64,000 nt of DNA. It comes from Pseudomonas sp. MIACH (GTDB lineage Bacteria > Pseudomonadota > Gammaproteobacteria > Pseudomonadales > Pseudomonadaceae). Below, piece by piece: positions 53,626 through 62,749 of this stretch. The stretch covers positions 62,001-126,000 of the forward strand of contig NZ_LHVO01000015.1 of the NCBI RefSeq assembly GCF_001269925.1, read 5' to 3'. The number at the start of each line of letters is the position of its first letter. Position 1 is the stretch's first letter. The notes beneath the pieces are model-generated. The model was not told the DNA's origin and made no database searches. It worked only from the letters and a program-made list of their open reading frames with translations. The position numbers and the translations under genes are program-made.

Positions 53626-54104
53626 TGGCAAAACAACGAGAAATGAACTGGGAAGCCATGTTCGCGGATCGCATGCGCCTGAGCGAAAGCGGATGCCTGG
53701 AGTTCACCGGCTACTGCAATCCCGATGGCTATGGAGCGATCACTTGTAGGGGCATCAAGCACGGCGCCCATCGCCTCAGTTATTTGATGACCAAAGGGCC
53801 AATACCTGATGGATGCGTTGTGCTGCATGAGTGCGACAACCCTGGCTGCGTCAATCCTGATCACTTGCGGGCGGGCGAAGTCGCGGACAACGTGCTCGAC
53901 ATGGAAGAGAAAGGTAGAGCGCGGAAGGTAGTCGGCTCTGCGCATGGCCAATCGAAGCTTGATGAGCTGGATGTTCGCCTGATCCGATCCAGCAAAGAAA
54001 CTGGTGCTGCGTTGGCTCGCCAGCTTGGTGTCACAAAGAGTTTGGTATGTCGGATCCGGCGCGGCATTGGCTGGTCTCATGTCGGAGAATCAAATGTCGC
54101 ATGA
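53625..54104 (+). CDS. HNH homing endonuclease
   Basis: Free-standing endonuclease of 159 residues. The HNH core is AHRLSYLMTKGPIPDGCVVLHECDNPGCVNPDHLRAGEVADN, with the zinc-binding Cys and His of the NUMOD/HNH_3 type. The C-terminal GAALARQLGVTKSLVCRIRRGIGW is a small HTH for target reading. It sits between terminase and portal and overlaps the portal start by 11 bases. Confidence 0.9.
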   Translation: MAKQREMNWEAMFADRMRLSESGCLEFTGYCNPDGYGAITCRGIKHGAHRLSYLMTKGPIPDGCVVLHECDNPGCVNPDHLRAGEVADNVLDMEEKGRARKVVGSAHGQSKLDELDVRLIRSSKETGAALARQLGVTKSLVCRIRRGIGWSHVGESNVA

Positions 54105-55557
54105 CGTCACATACACCCGCCCGGAATACGACGCGGCACAGTCCCGTTGGCGGCTGGTGCGAGACGTGTGCAAGGGCTCCGAGACGGTAAAGGGGCGCGG
54201 CGATGTTTACTTGCCCAGGCCCAACAAGCACGACACCAGCCCTGAGAACCTTGAGCGGTACAAGTCGTACAAGCAGCGGGCCGTGTTCTACAACGCTACC
54301 GGGCGCACAAAGCACAGCCTGGTGGGCGCCGTCTTCCGTACCTGGCCAACCTTGACTGTCCCTGGTGAGCTTGATTACGTGGCCACGGACGTCGACGGGC
54401 AGGGTGTGAGCGTTTATCAGCAGTCGCAGTCGGTCATCGGGCATCTGCTCGAAGTCGGTCGGCACGGTTTGCTGGTGGATTACGCTGCGGTGCAGGCCGG
54501 CACAGTGAGCAAGGCAGATGAGCAGGCTGGGCGCGCTCGTGCGAACGTTGCGAGCTATCCGGCCGAATCAATCAGGAACTGGAAGACCCGCAAGGTCGGT
54601 GGTCAGCACCTGCTGAGCTTGGTGGTGCTGCAAGAATCTGTAGACGTCGATACCGATGATGGCTTCGGCAGCGAAAAGGTTACCCAATACCGCGTGCTGC
54701 GCCTGGATGAGGCTGGCGTCTATACCCAGGAAGTTTGGCAGGAGGGCTCAAGCGAAACTTCGATGATCACTCCGCCTTTCACTCCGCTGAACGGCGCCGG
54801 GCAGCCTTGGCGCGTGATCCCGTTTCAATTTCTCGGCAGCGAGAACAACGACACCAGCATCGACGACTCGCCGCTGTACGACATGGCCGTGCTGAACATC
54901 GGCCATTACTGCAACAGTGCGGATTACGAGGACTCGGTGTGGTTTTCCGGGCAGCCGCAGTTTTGGATCTCTGGTCTTGACGAAGCCTGGCGCGACCATC
55001 TTGAAGCCAACGGCATCTATGTCGGCTCCAGGGCTCCGCTGACACTTCCTGCCAACGGATCGTGTGGCTTTGCTCAGCCTGAGCCGAACACGCTGGTGAA
55101 GGAGGCCATGGACGCCAAGAAGCAGGACATGGTGTCCCTCGGCGCCCGTCTGATCGAACGTGGTAGTGCCGTGAAGACCGCAACCCAGGCCGATAACGAC
55201 AGCGCCGCCGAACACAGCGTTCTCTCCCTGGTGGTGAGCAACGTCAGCGAGGCATACAGCCAGTGCCTGGTTTGGATGGCCGAGTTCGTGAACGCCACCG
55301 GCGAGGTGGTCTACAAGCTCAACCAAGACTTCAGCCAGATCACTCTGGATGCCACGATCCTGGCGGCGCTGTTCAACGCAGTGCAGGGCGGCAAGCTACC
55401 GGAAGGCGACTTCTGGCAGTACCTGCGTGATCGCGGCGTTATCAACCCAGAGAAAACGGACGACGAAATCCGGGATGAGCTGGAGGCACAAAGCACCGGG
55501 CCAGCCCTGGACGACACCGAGGTAATTCCGAATGGCGGCAAACCAAGCAATCCTTGA
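54094..55557 (+). CDS. Portal protein, DUF4055 type
   Basis: Portal of 487 residues at the head vertex through which DNA passes. TYTRPEYDAAQSRWRLVRDVCKGSETVKGRGDVYLP and the later LEVGRHGLLVDYA are typical of DUF4055 portal proteins. The ATG with CGGAG six bases upstream is used; another ATG five codons earlier is possible. It overlaps the next gene by 26 bases. Confidence 0.85.
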   Translation: MSHDVTYTRPEYDAAQSRWRLVRDVCKGSETVKGRGDVYLPRPNKHDTSPENLERYKSYKQRAVFYNATGRTKHSLVGAVFRTWPTLTVPGELDYVATDVDGQGVSVYQQSQSVIGHLLEVGRHGLLVDYAAVQAGTVSKADEQAGRARANVASYPAESIRNWKTRKVGGQHLLSLVVLQESVDVDTDDGFGSEKVTQYRVLRLDEAGVYTQEVWQEGSSETSMITPPFTPLNGAGQPWRVIPFQFLGSENNDTSIDDSPLYDMAVLNIGHYCNSADYEDSVWFSGQPQFWISGLDEAWRDHLEANGIYVGSRAPLTLPANGSCGFAQPEPNTLVKEAMDAKKQDMVSLGARLIERGSAVKTATQADNDSAAEHSVLSLVVSNVSEAYSQCLVWMAEFVNATGEVVYKLNQDFSQITLDATILAALFNAVQGGKLPEGDFWQYLRDRGVINPEKTDDEIRDELEAQSTGPALDDTEVIPNGGKPSNP

Positions 55558-56617
55558 TGCCACCATCCGGCATGCCGTGTTCTTGGAGCAGCTCAAGTCG
55601 GGAGAGGTGAAGAAGTTCGCCCCCTTTCTCAAGGAGATCGACCGCTCGATTCGTGAGCGGCTGACGCGGGCGGATCTGACGGACTACACCGTCGTCCGCC
55701 TGGAGCGGCTGCTTAGCGAGGTTGATAGCCTGCTGCTGGGCATCTTCGACCGCTACAGCGAGAAGCTGAACCTCGACCTGGTGGACATCGCCAATTACGA
55801 GGCCGAGTTTGAAGCGACCAGCCTGACCCGGGCGGCGCCGGTGGGTGTCACTTTTGACGCGGTGGTGCCAGGTGCTGCGGCAATCAGGGCAGCAATCCTC
55901 ACCAATCCGCTCAGCGTGCGCGGTGCGGATGGCGGGAAGCTGCTCAAGTCGTTCATTGATGGATTCACCGCCACCGAGCGGCAACGCCTCACAGGCGCGA
56001 TCAGGCAGGGCTTCTTCGAAGGCCAAACAAACTTCCAGATCATTAAGAACATTCGCGGCAGCAAGGCGCTCCAGTACAACGACGGCGTCCTGGCCACGAC
56101 GAGCCGTAACGCCGGCTCCATCGTGCGGACGGCGGTGCAGCACGTCGCCACCCAGGCGCGTATGGAGACGCTGAAGGAAAACAGCGACGTCGTGCAGTCG
56201 GTGGAGTGGGTCAGCACCCTGGATTCGAAGACAACCAGCCAATGTCGGACGCTCGATAAGCGTCGATTCAAGCTGAACGAGGGGCCAAGGCCGCCGATCC
56301 ACATCAACTGCCGCTCGACGCTGGTTGCTGTGACGCGCTTCAGCGCCTTGTTCGCCAAGGACGCCACGCGGGCATCGATCGGTGACGGCGGCGCTCAGCA
56401 GGTGAGGGCGGACCTCAGCTACTACGACTGGCTCAAGCAGCAGCCGGCGGCGTTTCAGGACAAGGCTATTGGGCCGATGCGGGCGAGGCTTTTTCGCGAA
56501 GGTGGATTGAGTGTCGAGCGCTTTGGCGAGCTGCAGCTTGATCGCAACTTTGCGCCGCTGACCCTTGCACAAATGCGCGCCCTTGAGCCGCTGGCTTTCG
56601 AGCGCGCAGGTGTTTGA
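55532..56617 (+). CDS. Head morphogenesis protein, SPP1 gp7 / Mu F type
   Basis: Minor head protein of 361 residues. The conserved C-terminal block, SRNAGSIVRTAVQHVATQARMETLKEN then WVSTLDSKTTSQCRTLDKRRFKL and PPIHINCRSTLV, is the gp7 family signature with its Cys residues. It overlaps the portal gene, which couples their synthesis. Confidence 0.88.
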   Translation: MAANQAILDATIRHAVFLEQLKSGEVKKFAPFLKEIDRSIRERLTRADLTDYTVVRLERLLSEVDSLLLGIFDRYSEKLNLDLVDIANYEAEFEATSLTRAAPVGVTFDAVVPGAAAIRAAILTNPLSVRGADGGKLLKSFIDGFTATERQRLTGAIRQGFFEGQTNFQIIKNIRGSKALQYNDGVLATTSRNAGSIVRTAVQHVATQARMETLKENSDVVQSVEWVSTLDSKTTSQCRTLDKRRFKLNEGPRPPIHINCRSTLVAVTRFSALFAKDATRASIGDGGAQQVRADLSYYDWLKQQPAAFQDKAIGPMRARLFREGGLSVERFGELQLDRNFAPLTLAQMRALEPLAFERAGV

Positions 56618-56621
56618 GGGA

Positions 56622-57233
56622 TCAATCGCTGCCCTTGTCGAGCGACGATTTGTACCAGAAGTACGGATTGATGGGGTCTTGGACGGGCGGTTTCCCCGCA
56701 AGAAATTCTTTGGCTGCGTCGAGATTGAAGTCGAGAGCATTCACGGGCCGGTAAAAATCGAACTTTCGTTTTGTAGGATTGAAGATCCCAGTGCTCACCA
56801 GCGCGTTTACCACCTCTGTGGTTGCCTGCATGGTGTTGCGATACGGTGAGTTCTTCGGCAGAAATTTCGCCCGAATCAGAGGGTCCAGCGACCCCATCTG
56901 CCGAGCGTCGAAGTTGGCTAGTGCCTGCGCGCGCATATTTACTGGAAAGCTTTCGCCGTACTCTTTCCGCACCTCGTCGAGATCGTCGTCCGCGCCCATG
57001 CTCACCTGGCTTGTCCGGACGCAATAGTCGACCAGCCGGACGAGATCAATATGCTCGCCCGGTGCGTGGGGCAATGAAATGCGCAGCCCGTCATCCGACA
57101 GGAGAGTGGTTTTTGTGGGAGCTGCACTCCGCTCCGTTATGTTTTTTTGAAGCATTACGTATTCCTCGTATGGGATCAGAGCAAACAGTGGTTTGCCCTC
57201 TTGATCACTGATTATTTGATGTTTTTTGTTCAT
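56622..57233 (-). CDS. Reverse-strand accessory gene in the head module
   Basis: Unknown protein of 203 residues. Its first 30 residues (HQIISDQEGKPLFALIPYEEYVML) resemble the opening strand and helix of Phd-type antitoxins, but the rest is larger and unlike them (FPVNMRAQALANFDARQMGSLDPLIRAKFLPKNSPYRNTM). It has an AT-rich promoter region with repeats. A moron expressed in the lysogen is likely; function unknown. Confidence 0.6.
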   Translation of the reverse strand: MNKKHQIISDQEGKPLFALIPYEEYVMLQKNITERSAAPTKTTLLSDDGLRISLPHAPGEHIDLVRLVDYCVRTSQVSMGADDDLDEVRKEYGESFPVNMRAQALANFDARQMGSLDPLIRAKFLPKNSPYRNTMQATTEVVNALVSTGIFNPTKRKFDFYRPVNALDFNLDAAKEFLAGKPPVQDPINPYFWYKSSLDKGSD

Positions 57234-57245
57234 GTTGCGTTCTCG

Positions 57246-57285
57246 TTTCGTGTAATAAACGAAATATTAAATGAAATAAATGAAA
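57246..57285 (-). promoter_or_regulatory. Repeat-rich control region of the reverse gene
   Basis: Inverted repeat TTTCGT / ACGAAA (57246-57251, 57259-57264) and three direct copies of TAAAYGAAA at 57256, 57268 and 57277. They lie 13 to 52 bases upstream of the reverse gene. Confidence 0.5.
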
Positions 57286-57366
57286 AATCCAATCTGGATT
57301 TATCCCGGATATCGGGTTTTCACATCCGCAGGCAGGGCCTGCACCTACGTCTCTGGGAGACAACCA

Positions 57367-58074
57367 ATGCTGAAATTCCAACTGGATACCCTGGAAGGGG
57401 TAGATGAAGCCGTGCGCGCTCTTTACACCGAGAAGGACGGCAAGTTTGTCCTCGGTATCGAAGGCCTGCCGCAACCAGAAGATGTATCCGGCCTGAAGTC
57501 GAAGGTGGAAGAGCTGCTCGGAGAAAAGAAAGCCGCCGAGAAGGCTCGCAAGGATGCGGAAGAGCAGGCCCGACTGGAGCGTGAAGAGGCCGCTCGCAAG
57601 TCCGGCAACGTCGAGGAACTCGAAAAGTCCTGGTCTGAAAAGTACAACCGCCGCGAAGCTGAGCTGAACGGCATGCTGGAACAGGAGCGTGGAACGCTGA
57701 GCACTCAGATCCGGGATCTGACCGTCGGCCGTACCGCTACTGACATCGCGTCTGCCCTGGCAATCCCAGGCAGCGCCAAAGCCCTGTTGCCGCACATCGA
57801 ACGCCGTCTGAGCGTCGAGCAGCGCGATGGGAAGCCTGTCGTGGTCGTCCTCGACCAGCAGGGCAAGCTCTCGGCGGCAACGCTGGATGAGCTGAAAGCA
57901 GAATTCGCAAACGACACGGCCTTCGCGCCGTTGATCGCGGGTAGCAAGGCATCTGGCGGCGGGGCTGCTGGTGCTGGAGGTGGCGGCGGGGCCGCAAAAG
58001 GAAAAATCGGCGGCACCAAAGAGGAACGACAGGCCGCGATCGCGAGCCGGTTCCCGGATCTACCACAATCGTAA
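57367..58074 (+). CDS. Phage scaffolding protein
   Basis: Internal scaffold of 235 residues that guides capsid assembly. The middle (VSGLKSKVEELLGEKKAAEKARKDAEEQARLEREEAARK) is a long coiled coil, as in GP20-type scaffolds. A Gly/Ala linker and a short charged tail end it. GGGAG lies before the ATG. It is next to the capsid gene, as expected. Confidence 0.8.
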   Translation: MLKFQLDTLEGVDEAVRALYTEKDGKFVLGIEGLPQPEDVSGLKSKVEELLGEKKAAEKARKDAEEQARLEREEAARKSGNVEELEKSWSEKYNRREAELNGMLEQERGTLSTQIRDLTVGRTATDIASALAIPGSAKALLPHIERRLSVEQRDGKPVVVVLDQQGKLSAATLDELKAEFANDTAFAPLIAGSKASGGGAAGAGGGGGAAKGKIGGTKEERQAAIASRFPDLPQS

Positions 58075-58084
58075 GGAATAACTC

Positions 58085-59053
58085 ATGTCCCTGTCGCAAA
58101 TGCAGGTTTTCAACGAATACATCATGCCGGCGACTCTCGAGACGCTGGATCAGTATCTTTCCGCGTTCAACGCCGCCAGCCGTGGCGCAATCGTGCTGTC
58201 TCCGGATGGCTTCACTGGTGACTTCCTCCAAGAGTCGTTCTTCCAGACCCTGGCCGCCGCCCAGCGCCGCGTGGATCGCTACAGCGCAAACGCCGCTGTC
58301 GCTGCCACCGACCTGACCGAGCTGAAGAACACCTCGGTGAAAGTCGCCGGCGGCTTCGGTCCGATCCGCTACGAGCCGTCGCAGATGACCTGGCTGGAGC
58401 GTCCAACTGCGCAAGGCATCGAAGTCGCCAGCCGCGCATTCGCTGAAATCCTGCTGAAGGACCAGCTGAACACCGCGATCGCCGCCCTGGTTGCTGCTAT
58501 CACCGCACAGGCTGCCGCCGTCAACGATGTGTCGGCTACCACTGGCATCACCTACGCAGGTCTGAACAACGCCCACGCGAAGTTCGGCGACGCAAGCCAG
58601 AACCTGGTAACCCAGGTGATGCAGGGCACCAGCTACCACAAGCTGGTAGGTCAAAATCTGGCGAACCAGCAGCAGCTGTTCCAAGCGGGCAACGTCCGCG
58701 TGGTGGACATCCTCGGCAAGATCTCCGTTGTGACGGATGCCCCGGCGCTGATGCAGGCCGGCACCCCGAACAAGGAAATCATCCTGTCCCTGGTGCAAGG
58801 CGCTGCGCTGGTCCACGACGGCCGCGACATCATCAGCAACGTCCAGACCACTAACGGCAAGGAGCGTATCGAAACCACGCTCCAGACCGACTACACCTTC
58901 GGCCTGGGCCTGAAGGGCTACACCTGGGACACCACCACCGGCGGCAAGTCGCCTACCGACGCCGAACTGGCGACCGGTACCAACTGGGACAAGACTGCCA
59001 CCAGCATCAAGCACACCGCCGGTGTGGCTCTGATCGGTGATGCCTCCAAGTAA
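58085..59053 (+). CDS. Major capsid protein
   Basis: Predicted coat protein of 322 residues, by place after the scaffold and by composition (Ala-, Thr- and Gln-rich, no Cys). MSLSQMQVFNEYIMPATLETLDQYLSAFNAASRGAIVL and the end KHTAGVALIGDASK resemble HK97-fold coats of DUF4055-portal phages. AAGGAAT upstream is the ribosome site. Codon use is strongly biased, as for a highly made protein. Confidence 0.8.
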   Translation: MSLSQMQVFNEYIMPATLETLDQYLSAFNAASRGAIVLSPDGFTGDFLQESFFQTLAAAQRRVDRYSANAAVAATDLTELKNTSVKVAGGFGPIRYEPSQMTWLERPTAQGIEVASRAFAEILLKDQLNTAIAALVAAITAQAAAVNDVSATTGITYAGLNNAHAKFGDASQNLVTQVMQGTSYHKLVGQNLANQQQLFQAGNVRVVDILGKISVVTDAPALMQAGTPNKEIILSLVQGAALVHDGRDIISNVQTTNGKERIETTLQTDYTFGLGLKGYTWDTTTGGKSPTDAELATGTNWDKTATSIKHTAGVALIGDASK

Positions 59054-59102
59054 CCCTGACAGCTGAGTCGGGCCCAGTGCTCGGCTTGGCGAGGACATGA
59101 TC

Positions 59103-59678
59103 ATGAGCAACAAGAACATCTGGTATCTGCCTGGTCCATTCCATCAGTACCAAGAAGACGTCAAGGCACTGGCCAAGGATCATGGCTTGCGCATCATCGA
59201 CGCGAGCGCTACCGAAAGCCGCGAAGATGCTGCCGACGATGTGCCTGACGTGACGGTCAAGGAAGTGCCGAAGGTGCTGCTGATCGATGGTGGCAACTCC
59301 AGCGTCAATATCGATGTCTTCCGTGCCGAACTCGAATCTGTCGGTCTGATCGTCGAGTCATTCGCTGATCAGGCGCTGGTGCGCCCCGAAGGCGATCTTG
59401 GCCCGATCGCTGATCGCCTGTTTCAGGCGTTCGAAGCGGTAAACGCCGGCGTGGAAAGCCTCATCCGTGAGCGTGATGGCGAAGCTGAAAAGGTGAAGGC
59501 TCTGCAACTGCAGGTGGACGACCTTCTCCACCAGGCCGCCAAGGCTCGCCTGGACGACCCGGACGCGAAGGAAGTCGCCGACCTGAAGGCTAAGTTGGAC
59601 GAAGCCAAGGTTCCATACCGGGCCAACGCATCGAAAGAATCCTTGGAAAAGCTCGTCGCTGATCTGCCCAAGGCTTGA
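59103..59678 (+). CDS. Head protein with C-terminal HeH/LEM motif
   Basis: Protein of 191 residues. The N-terminal part is of unknown fold; the middle is coiled (EAEKVKALQLQVDDLLHQAAK) and the end, DLKAKLDEAKVPYRANASKESLEKLVADL, is a HeH/LEM-type helix-extended-helix motif seen in phage head-associated proteins. The ATG with GAGG eight bases upstream is preferred over one two codons earlier. Confidence 0.65.
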   Translation: MSNKNIWYLPGPFHQYQEDVKALAKDHGLRIIDASATESREDAADDVPDVTVKEVPKVLLIDGGNSSVNIDVFRAELESVGLIVESFADQALVRPEGDLGPIADRLFQAFEAVNAGVESLIRERDGEAEKVKALQLQVDDLLHQAAKARLDDPDAKEVADLKAKLDEAKVPYRANASKESLEKLVADLPKA

Positions 59679-59736
59679 TAATGCTGGCTGCCGGTGACCC
59701 GGTGGCCGATCTCAAACCATTCCAGCGAGTTGACGC

Positions 59737-60240
59737 ATGACACTCATCATTGAGGACGGCACCGGCAAGCCTGACGCCGAAAGCTACGCGAGCGCCGAGG
59801 ACCTGGCCATGTATGCCGTGAAATTCGGCACGGTCATCCCCGCAGGTGTTCCCGAGCAGGAAGCGCTGCTGCGCCGGGCCGCCTTAGCGATGGATGGCAA
59901 AACCTGGAAAGGCCGCAAGATGAGCAGCGAGCAAGCGTTGGCCTGGCCGCGTCGGGGTGTTGAACTGGACTGCCAGATCAAGCCGGACAACTACCTGCCG
60001 GCGCGGATCCAGTACGGCCAGATGGCCCTGGCCGCCGAGATCCATCAGGACGACATCGACCCTGTTGAAAAGCGCAAAGGTGCGGTGTTGCTTGATCGTG
60101 TTGAGGGGGCGGTGACGCGGCAGTACGCAGCGATCCCATCTATCAGCAACCGACTGCTGCCGGCGGCACCCGACCGGCCGAGTGCCACGCAGTTTGCCGA
60201 CTATCTCCAAAAACGTGGACTGTTCGCTGTGCGGGCGTGA
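59737..60240 (+). CDS. Head-tail connector, DnaT-like
   Basis: Protein of 167 residues. GKPDAESYASAEDLAMYAVKFG, then EALLRRAALAMDGKTWKGRKMSSEQALAWPRRGV, is the pattern of the phage DnaT-like adaptor proteins that plug the portal. The position after capsid genes supports head completion. Confidence 0.75.
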   Translation: MTLIIEDGTGKPDAESYASAEDLAMYAVKFGTVIPAGVPEQEALLRRAALAMDGKTWKGRKMSSEQALAWPRRGVELDCQIKPDNYLPARIQYGQMALAAEIHQDDIDPVEKRKGAVLLDRVEGAVTRQYAAIPSISNRLLPAAPDRPSATQFADYLQKRGLFAVRA

Positions 60241-60546
60241 TCAATCCCCTCGTAGCAACAATAAGTCGAACTCTTCCTGATACTCATCTTTAACTGCTTG
60301 ATAGCCTTGGCCCAAGACACGCGCTCCTATTCGTAGCTTTTTGATGGGCACAGGCTCAAAAATATTAAAGATATATCGGGCGACTTTGTTGGATTTGTTT
60401 TCGTCAAAACCTGCATTGATGAACATCTGTCTGAACGCGCTTATTGCGTCACATTTGCTGTAAAAATCTCTTCCAGTACCTGAAGTTTTTTTATCAATCG
60501 CGTCGGCAAGGTCGCTTAGATATTTGCTTTCTTCTATGTGACTCAT
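60241..60546 (-). CDS. Reverse-strand small gene in the connector module
   Basis: Unknown acidic protein of 101 residues with AT-rich codon use (YLSDLADAIDKKTSGTGRDFYSKCDAISAFRQMFINAGF). It fits exactly between two late genes, with no spacing to the upstream stop. It is a second moron in the structural block; function unknown. Confidence 0.6.
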   Translation of the reverse strand: MSHIEESKYLSDLADAIDKKTSGTGRDFYSKCDAISAFRQMFINAGFDENKSNKVARYIFNIFEPVPIKKLRIGARVLGQGYQAVKDEYQEEFDLLLLRGD

Positions 60547-60569
60547 AATTCATCCTTGAGTAGTTGAAC

Positions 60570-60938
60570 ATGGGATTCTACGACGAAATGGCCGTGATGG
60601 CTTTGGAGATGATCACAGAGTTCGGCCAGCCCGTGACCATCAGCAAGACGGAGCTGGGCGAGTACGACCCAGAGACTGGCGGCGAGTCGCCAAGCGCGAC
60701 CGTCGAGCAAACCGCCCAAGGCATCCTGCTCGACTTCACTGGCCAAGAATTCCAGAACAACAGCCTCATCAAACAGGGCGACAAGAAGCTCAAGATCGCC
60801 GCGCAGGGATTGGCGTGGGTGCCTGGTCTGCTCGACAAAGTGGTTGCTCAGGATCGCACCTGGTCAATCGTGCCGCCGCTGAAAGAGGTCAACCCTGCCG
60901 GTACGCCGATCCTGTATGAGTTGCAGGTGCGGTCGTGA
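60570..60938 (+). CDS. Head-tail joining protein
   Basis: Protein of 122 residues, probably the head completion ring. The beta-rich pattern TISKTELGEYDPETGGESPSATVEQTAQGILLDF, then LKIAAQGLAWVPGLLDKV and a final DRTWSIVPPLKEVNPAGTPILYELQVR, is typical of the lambda FII/HK97 gp9-type fold. Overlaps the next gene as GTGA. Confidence 0.65.
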   Translation: MGFYDEMAVMALEMITEFGQPVTISKTELGEYDPETGGESPSATVEQTAQGILLDFTGQEFQNNSLIKQGDKKLKIAAQGLAWVPGLLDKVVAQDRTWSIVPPLKEVNPAGTPILYELQVRS

Positions 60939-61591
60939 GCCGGGCAGGCGCCGGACAGTCCGGCAGTTTTGCGCTCAGCCTGGCCGAGTTCGCCGCTCAG
61001 ACGGGTGAAGCCATTGACGCCAGTGTTCGCGAGATCATCATCGAGGTCGGCAGCAGCCTGATCCGGATGTCTCCCGTGGGTAACCCGGAGATCTGGGCCG
61101 CAAACGTCGCTCACCGTGAGGCGAACACCCGGGCGGCCGACGACTATGACTTCAAGGTCGCGGTCCGTAATACGATCATCAACCTCAACGAATCGAACTT
61201 CACCAAAGCCGGCAAACTGCGAAAGGGTGTGAAGTACGCCAAGCCCCTGACAAAGACCGAGCGCGACCAGAACTTCAATGTGAACGGCTTGGTCGCTGGC
61301 AGGGACTACGTCGGTGGGCGGTTCCGGGCGAACTGGCACATATCGCTTGGCGTGGTAGAGAGCGTCACCTTTGATGAGGTTGACCCGAGCGGCGCCGAAA
61401 CCACTGCTGCAATGGTTGCCGCGATGAGTGACTTCACCGCCGGCCAGATGGCCTACATCATCAATAACTTGCCCTACGCGATTCCGCTGGAGTTCGGCCA
61501 TTCCTCCCAGGCCCCCGGAGGCATGGTTAGGGTAACCGTGGCCCGCTTCCAGCAAATCGTGCTGGAGGCCATCAGGAACAACCAGGTATGA
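60935..61591 (+). CDS. Tail completion protein, HK97 gp10-like
   Basis: Protein of 218 residues with a GTG start overlapping the previous stop. Residues 20-60 (ASVREIIIEVGSSLIRMSPVGNPEIW) and the later GGRFRANWHISLG, IINNLPYAIPLEFGHSSQAPGGMVRVTVARFQ are typical of gp10 family tail components that link head to tail tube. Confidence 0.78.
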   Translation: MSRAGAGQSGSFALSLAEFAAQTGEAIDASVREIIIEVGSSLIRMSPVGNPEIWAANVAHREANTRAADDYDFKVAVRNTIINLNESNFTKAGKLRKGVKYAKPLTKTERDQNFNVNGLVAGRDYVGGRFRANWHISLGVVESVTFDEVDPSGAETTAAMVAAMSDFTAGQMAYIINNLPYAIPLEFGHSSQAPGGMVRVTVARFQQIVLEAIRNNQV

Positions 61592-62007
61592 GTCACGCAA
61601 TCATCGCCTCGATCTACGAGGCCAAGCTCATCGCCTGGAACGCTGCCAGGCCGGACAAGCTCAAGATCGTTTTCGAGAACACGGCCTATGCGCCAGCTGA
61701 AGGCGAGACCTACCTGCGAGCCTTCACCATTCCTGGTGATACCGCAAGCAACACACTCGGCGGTGATCACCGCCTGTACACCGGAGTGTTTCAGGTCAGC
61801 ATCATCGCGCCGGCGGGTACCGGGAAGATCAAGATCAACCCAATTGCCTCCGAGATCATCGCGCTATTCCCCCTGTATGTGCGTGATGTGAAGAACGGTT
61901 TCGTGGTAACTCCGATGACTCCGGTGGATGTCGGTCCAGGCATTACTGGCGACTCAACCTACACCGTCCCGCTGTCTTTCTCCTACCGGTCTGACACCAC
62001 GCCATAA
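61588..62007 (+). CDS. Tail terminator, DUF4128
   Basis: Protein of 139 residues matching the gpU-like tail terminator of siphoviruses: IYEAKLIAWNAARPDKLKIVFENTAYAPAEGETYLRAF and GVFQVSIIAPAGTGKIKINPIASEIIALFP. It stops tail-tube growth. ATGA overlap with the preceding gene. Confidence 0.8.
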   Translation: MSHAIIASIYEAKLIAWNAARPDKLKIVFENTAYAPAEGETYLRAFTIPGDTASNTLGGDHRLYTGVFQVSIIAPAGTGKIKINPIASEIIALFPLYVRDVKNGFVVTPMTPVDVGPGITGDSTYTVPLSFSYRSDTTP

Positions 62008-62029
62008 CCCGCCCGTTGGGCAAATCCCG

Positions 62030-62052
62030 AACCCGCCAAGTGCGGGTTTTGT
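62030..62052 (+). terminator. Hairpin before the tail tube gene
   Basis: AACCCGC-CAAGT-GCGGGTT followed by TTG; a weak terminator or RNA-stability hairpin in front of a highly expressed gene. Confidence 0.5.
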
Positions 62053-62075
62053 CATTTCTGCAAAGAGGAAAACCC

Positions 62076-62747
62076 ATGTCTGTTTATTTCCCCAACGGGG
62101 CAACACTGGCGCTCTCGACTGGCTTCGCCGCTGCGAAGGTGATTGCGAGCATCACGAATGCCAACCCAGGAGTCGCTACGGCACTTGCCAACGGCTTTGC
62201 CAATGGCGACATCCTGCTTATCACCTCCGGGTGGGAGGACATCAATGAGCGCGCCGTGCGTGTCGCCGCCGCCGCCGCCGGAGCATTCACCCTGGAAGGT
62301 ATCGACACTTCGAATACCTCGTTTTTCCCTGACGGCATCAGCGCCGGCACCGCCAAGAAAGTCACCGGCTGGGTCGCGGTAAACCAGGTGATCGGTAACT
62401 CGATGTCCGGTGGTGAGCAGCAGTATTGGACGTACGCCCCGCTTGAGGCTCGCCGCGACAAGCAAATCCCCACCACTAAAAACGCTCAGGCGTTTTCATT
62501 CCAGCTCGCCGATGATGACAGCTTGGCCTGGTATGACGAATTGGATAAGGCAGACCGAGAGAAGGAAGTGCGCATCCTGCGTATGTCGCTGCCCAACGGC
62601 AAGACGATCTACTACGCCGGTTATGCTTCTTTCAACAAAAGCCCGACCCTGGTGCGTAACGAAGGTGCAGCCGTAGCATTTGGCTTCACCATCAACGCCG
62701 AGATCACTGCGTATCGCGCGCCTGTTGTTGCGGGCGGTGGGGCTTAA
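62076..62747 (+). CDS. Major tail tube protein
   Basis: Protein of 223 residues in the gpV position. SVYFPNGATLALSTGFAAAKVIASITNANPGVATALANG is the opening of lambda-like tail tube proteins with an extra Ig-like or tube domain. AGAGG lies before the ATG. Strong codon bias fits a structural protein made in many copies. Confidence 0.78.
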   Translation: MSVYFPNGATLALSTGFAAAKVIASITNANPGVATALANGFANGDILLITSGWEDINERAVRVAAAAAGAFTLEGIDTSNTSFFPDGISAGTAKKVTGWVAVNQVIGNSMSGGEQQYWTYAPLEARRDKQIPTTKNAQAFSFQLADDDSLAWYDELDKADREKEVRILRMSLPNGKTIYYAGYASFNKSPTLVRNEGAAVAFGFTINAEITAYRAPVVAGGGA

Positions 62748-62749
62748 TC

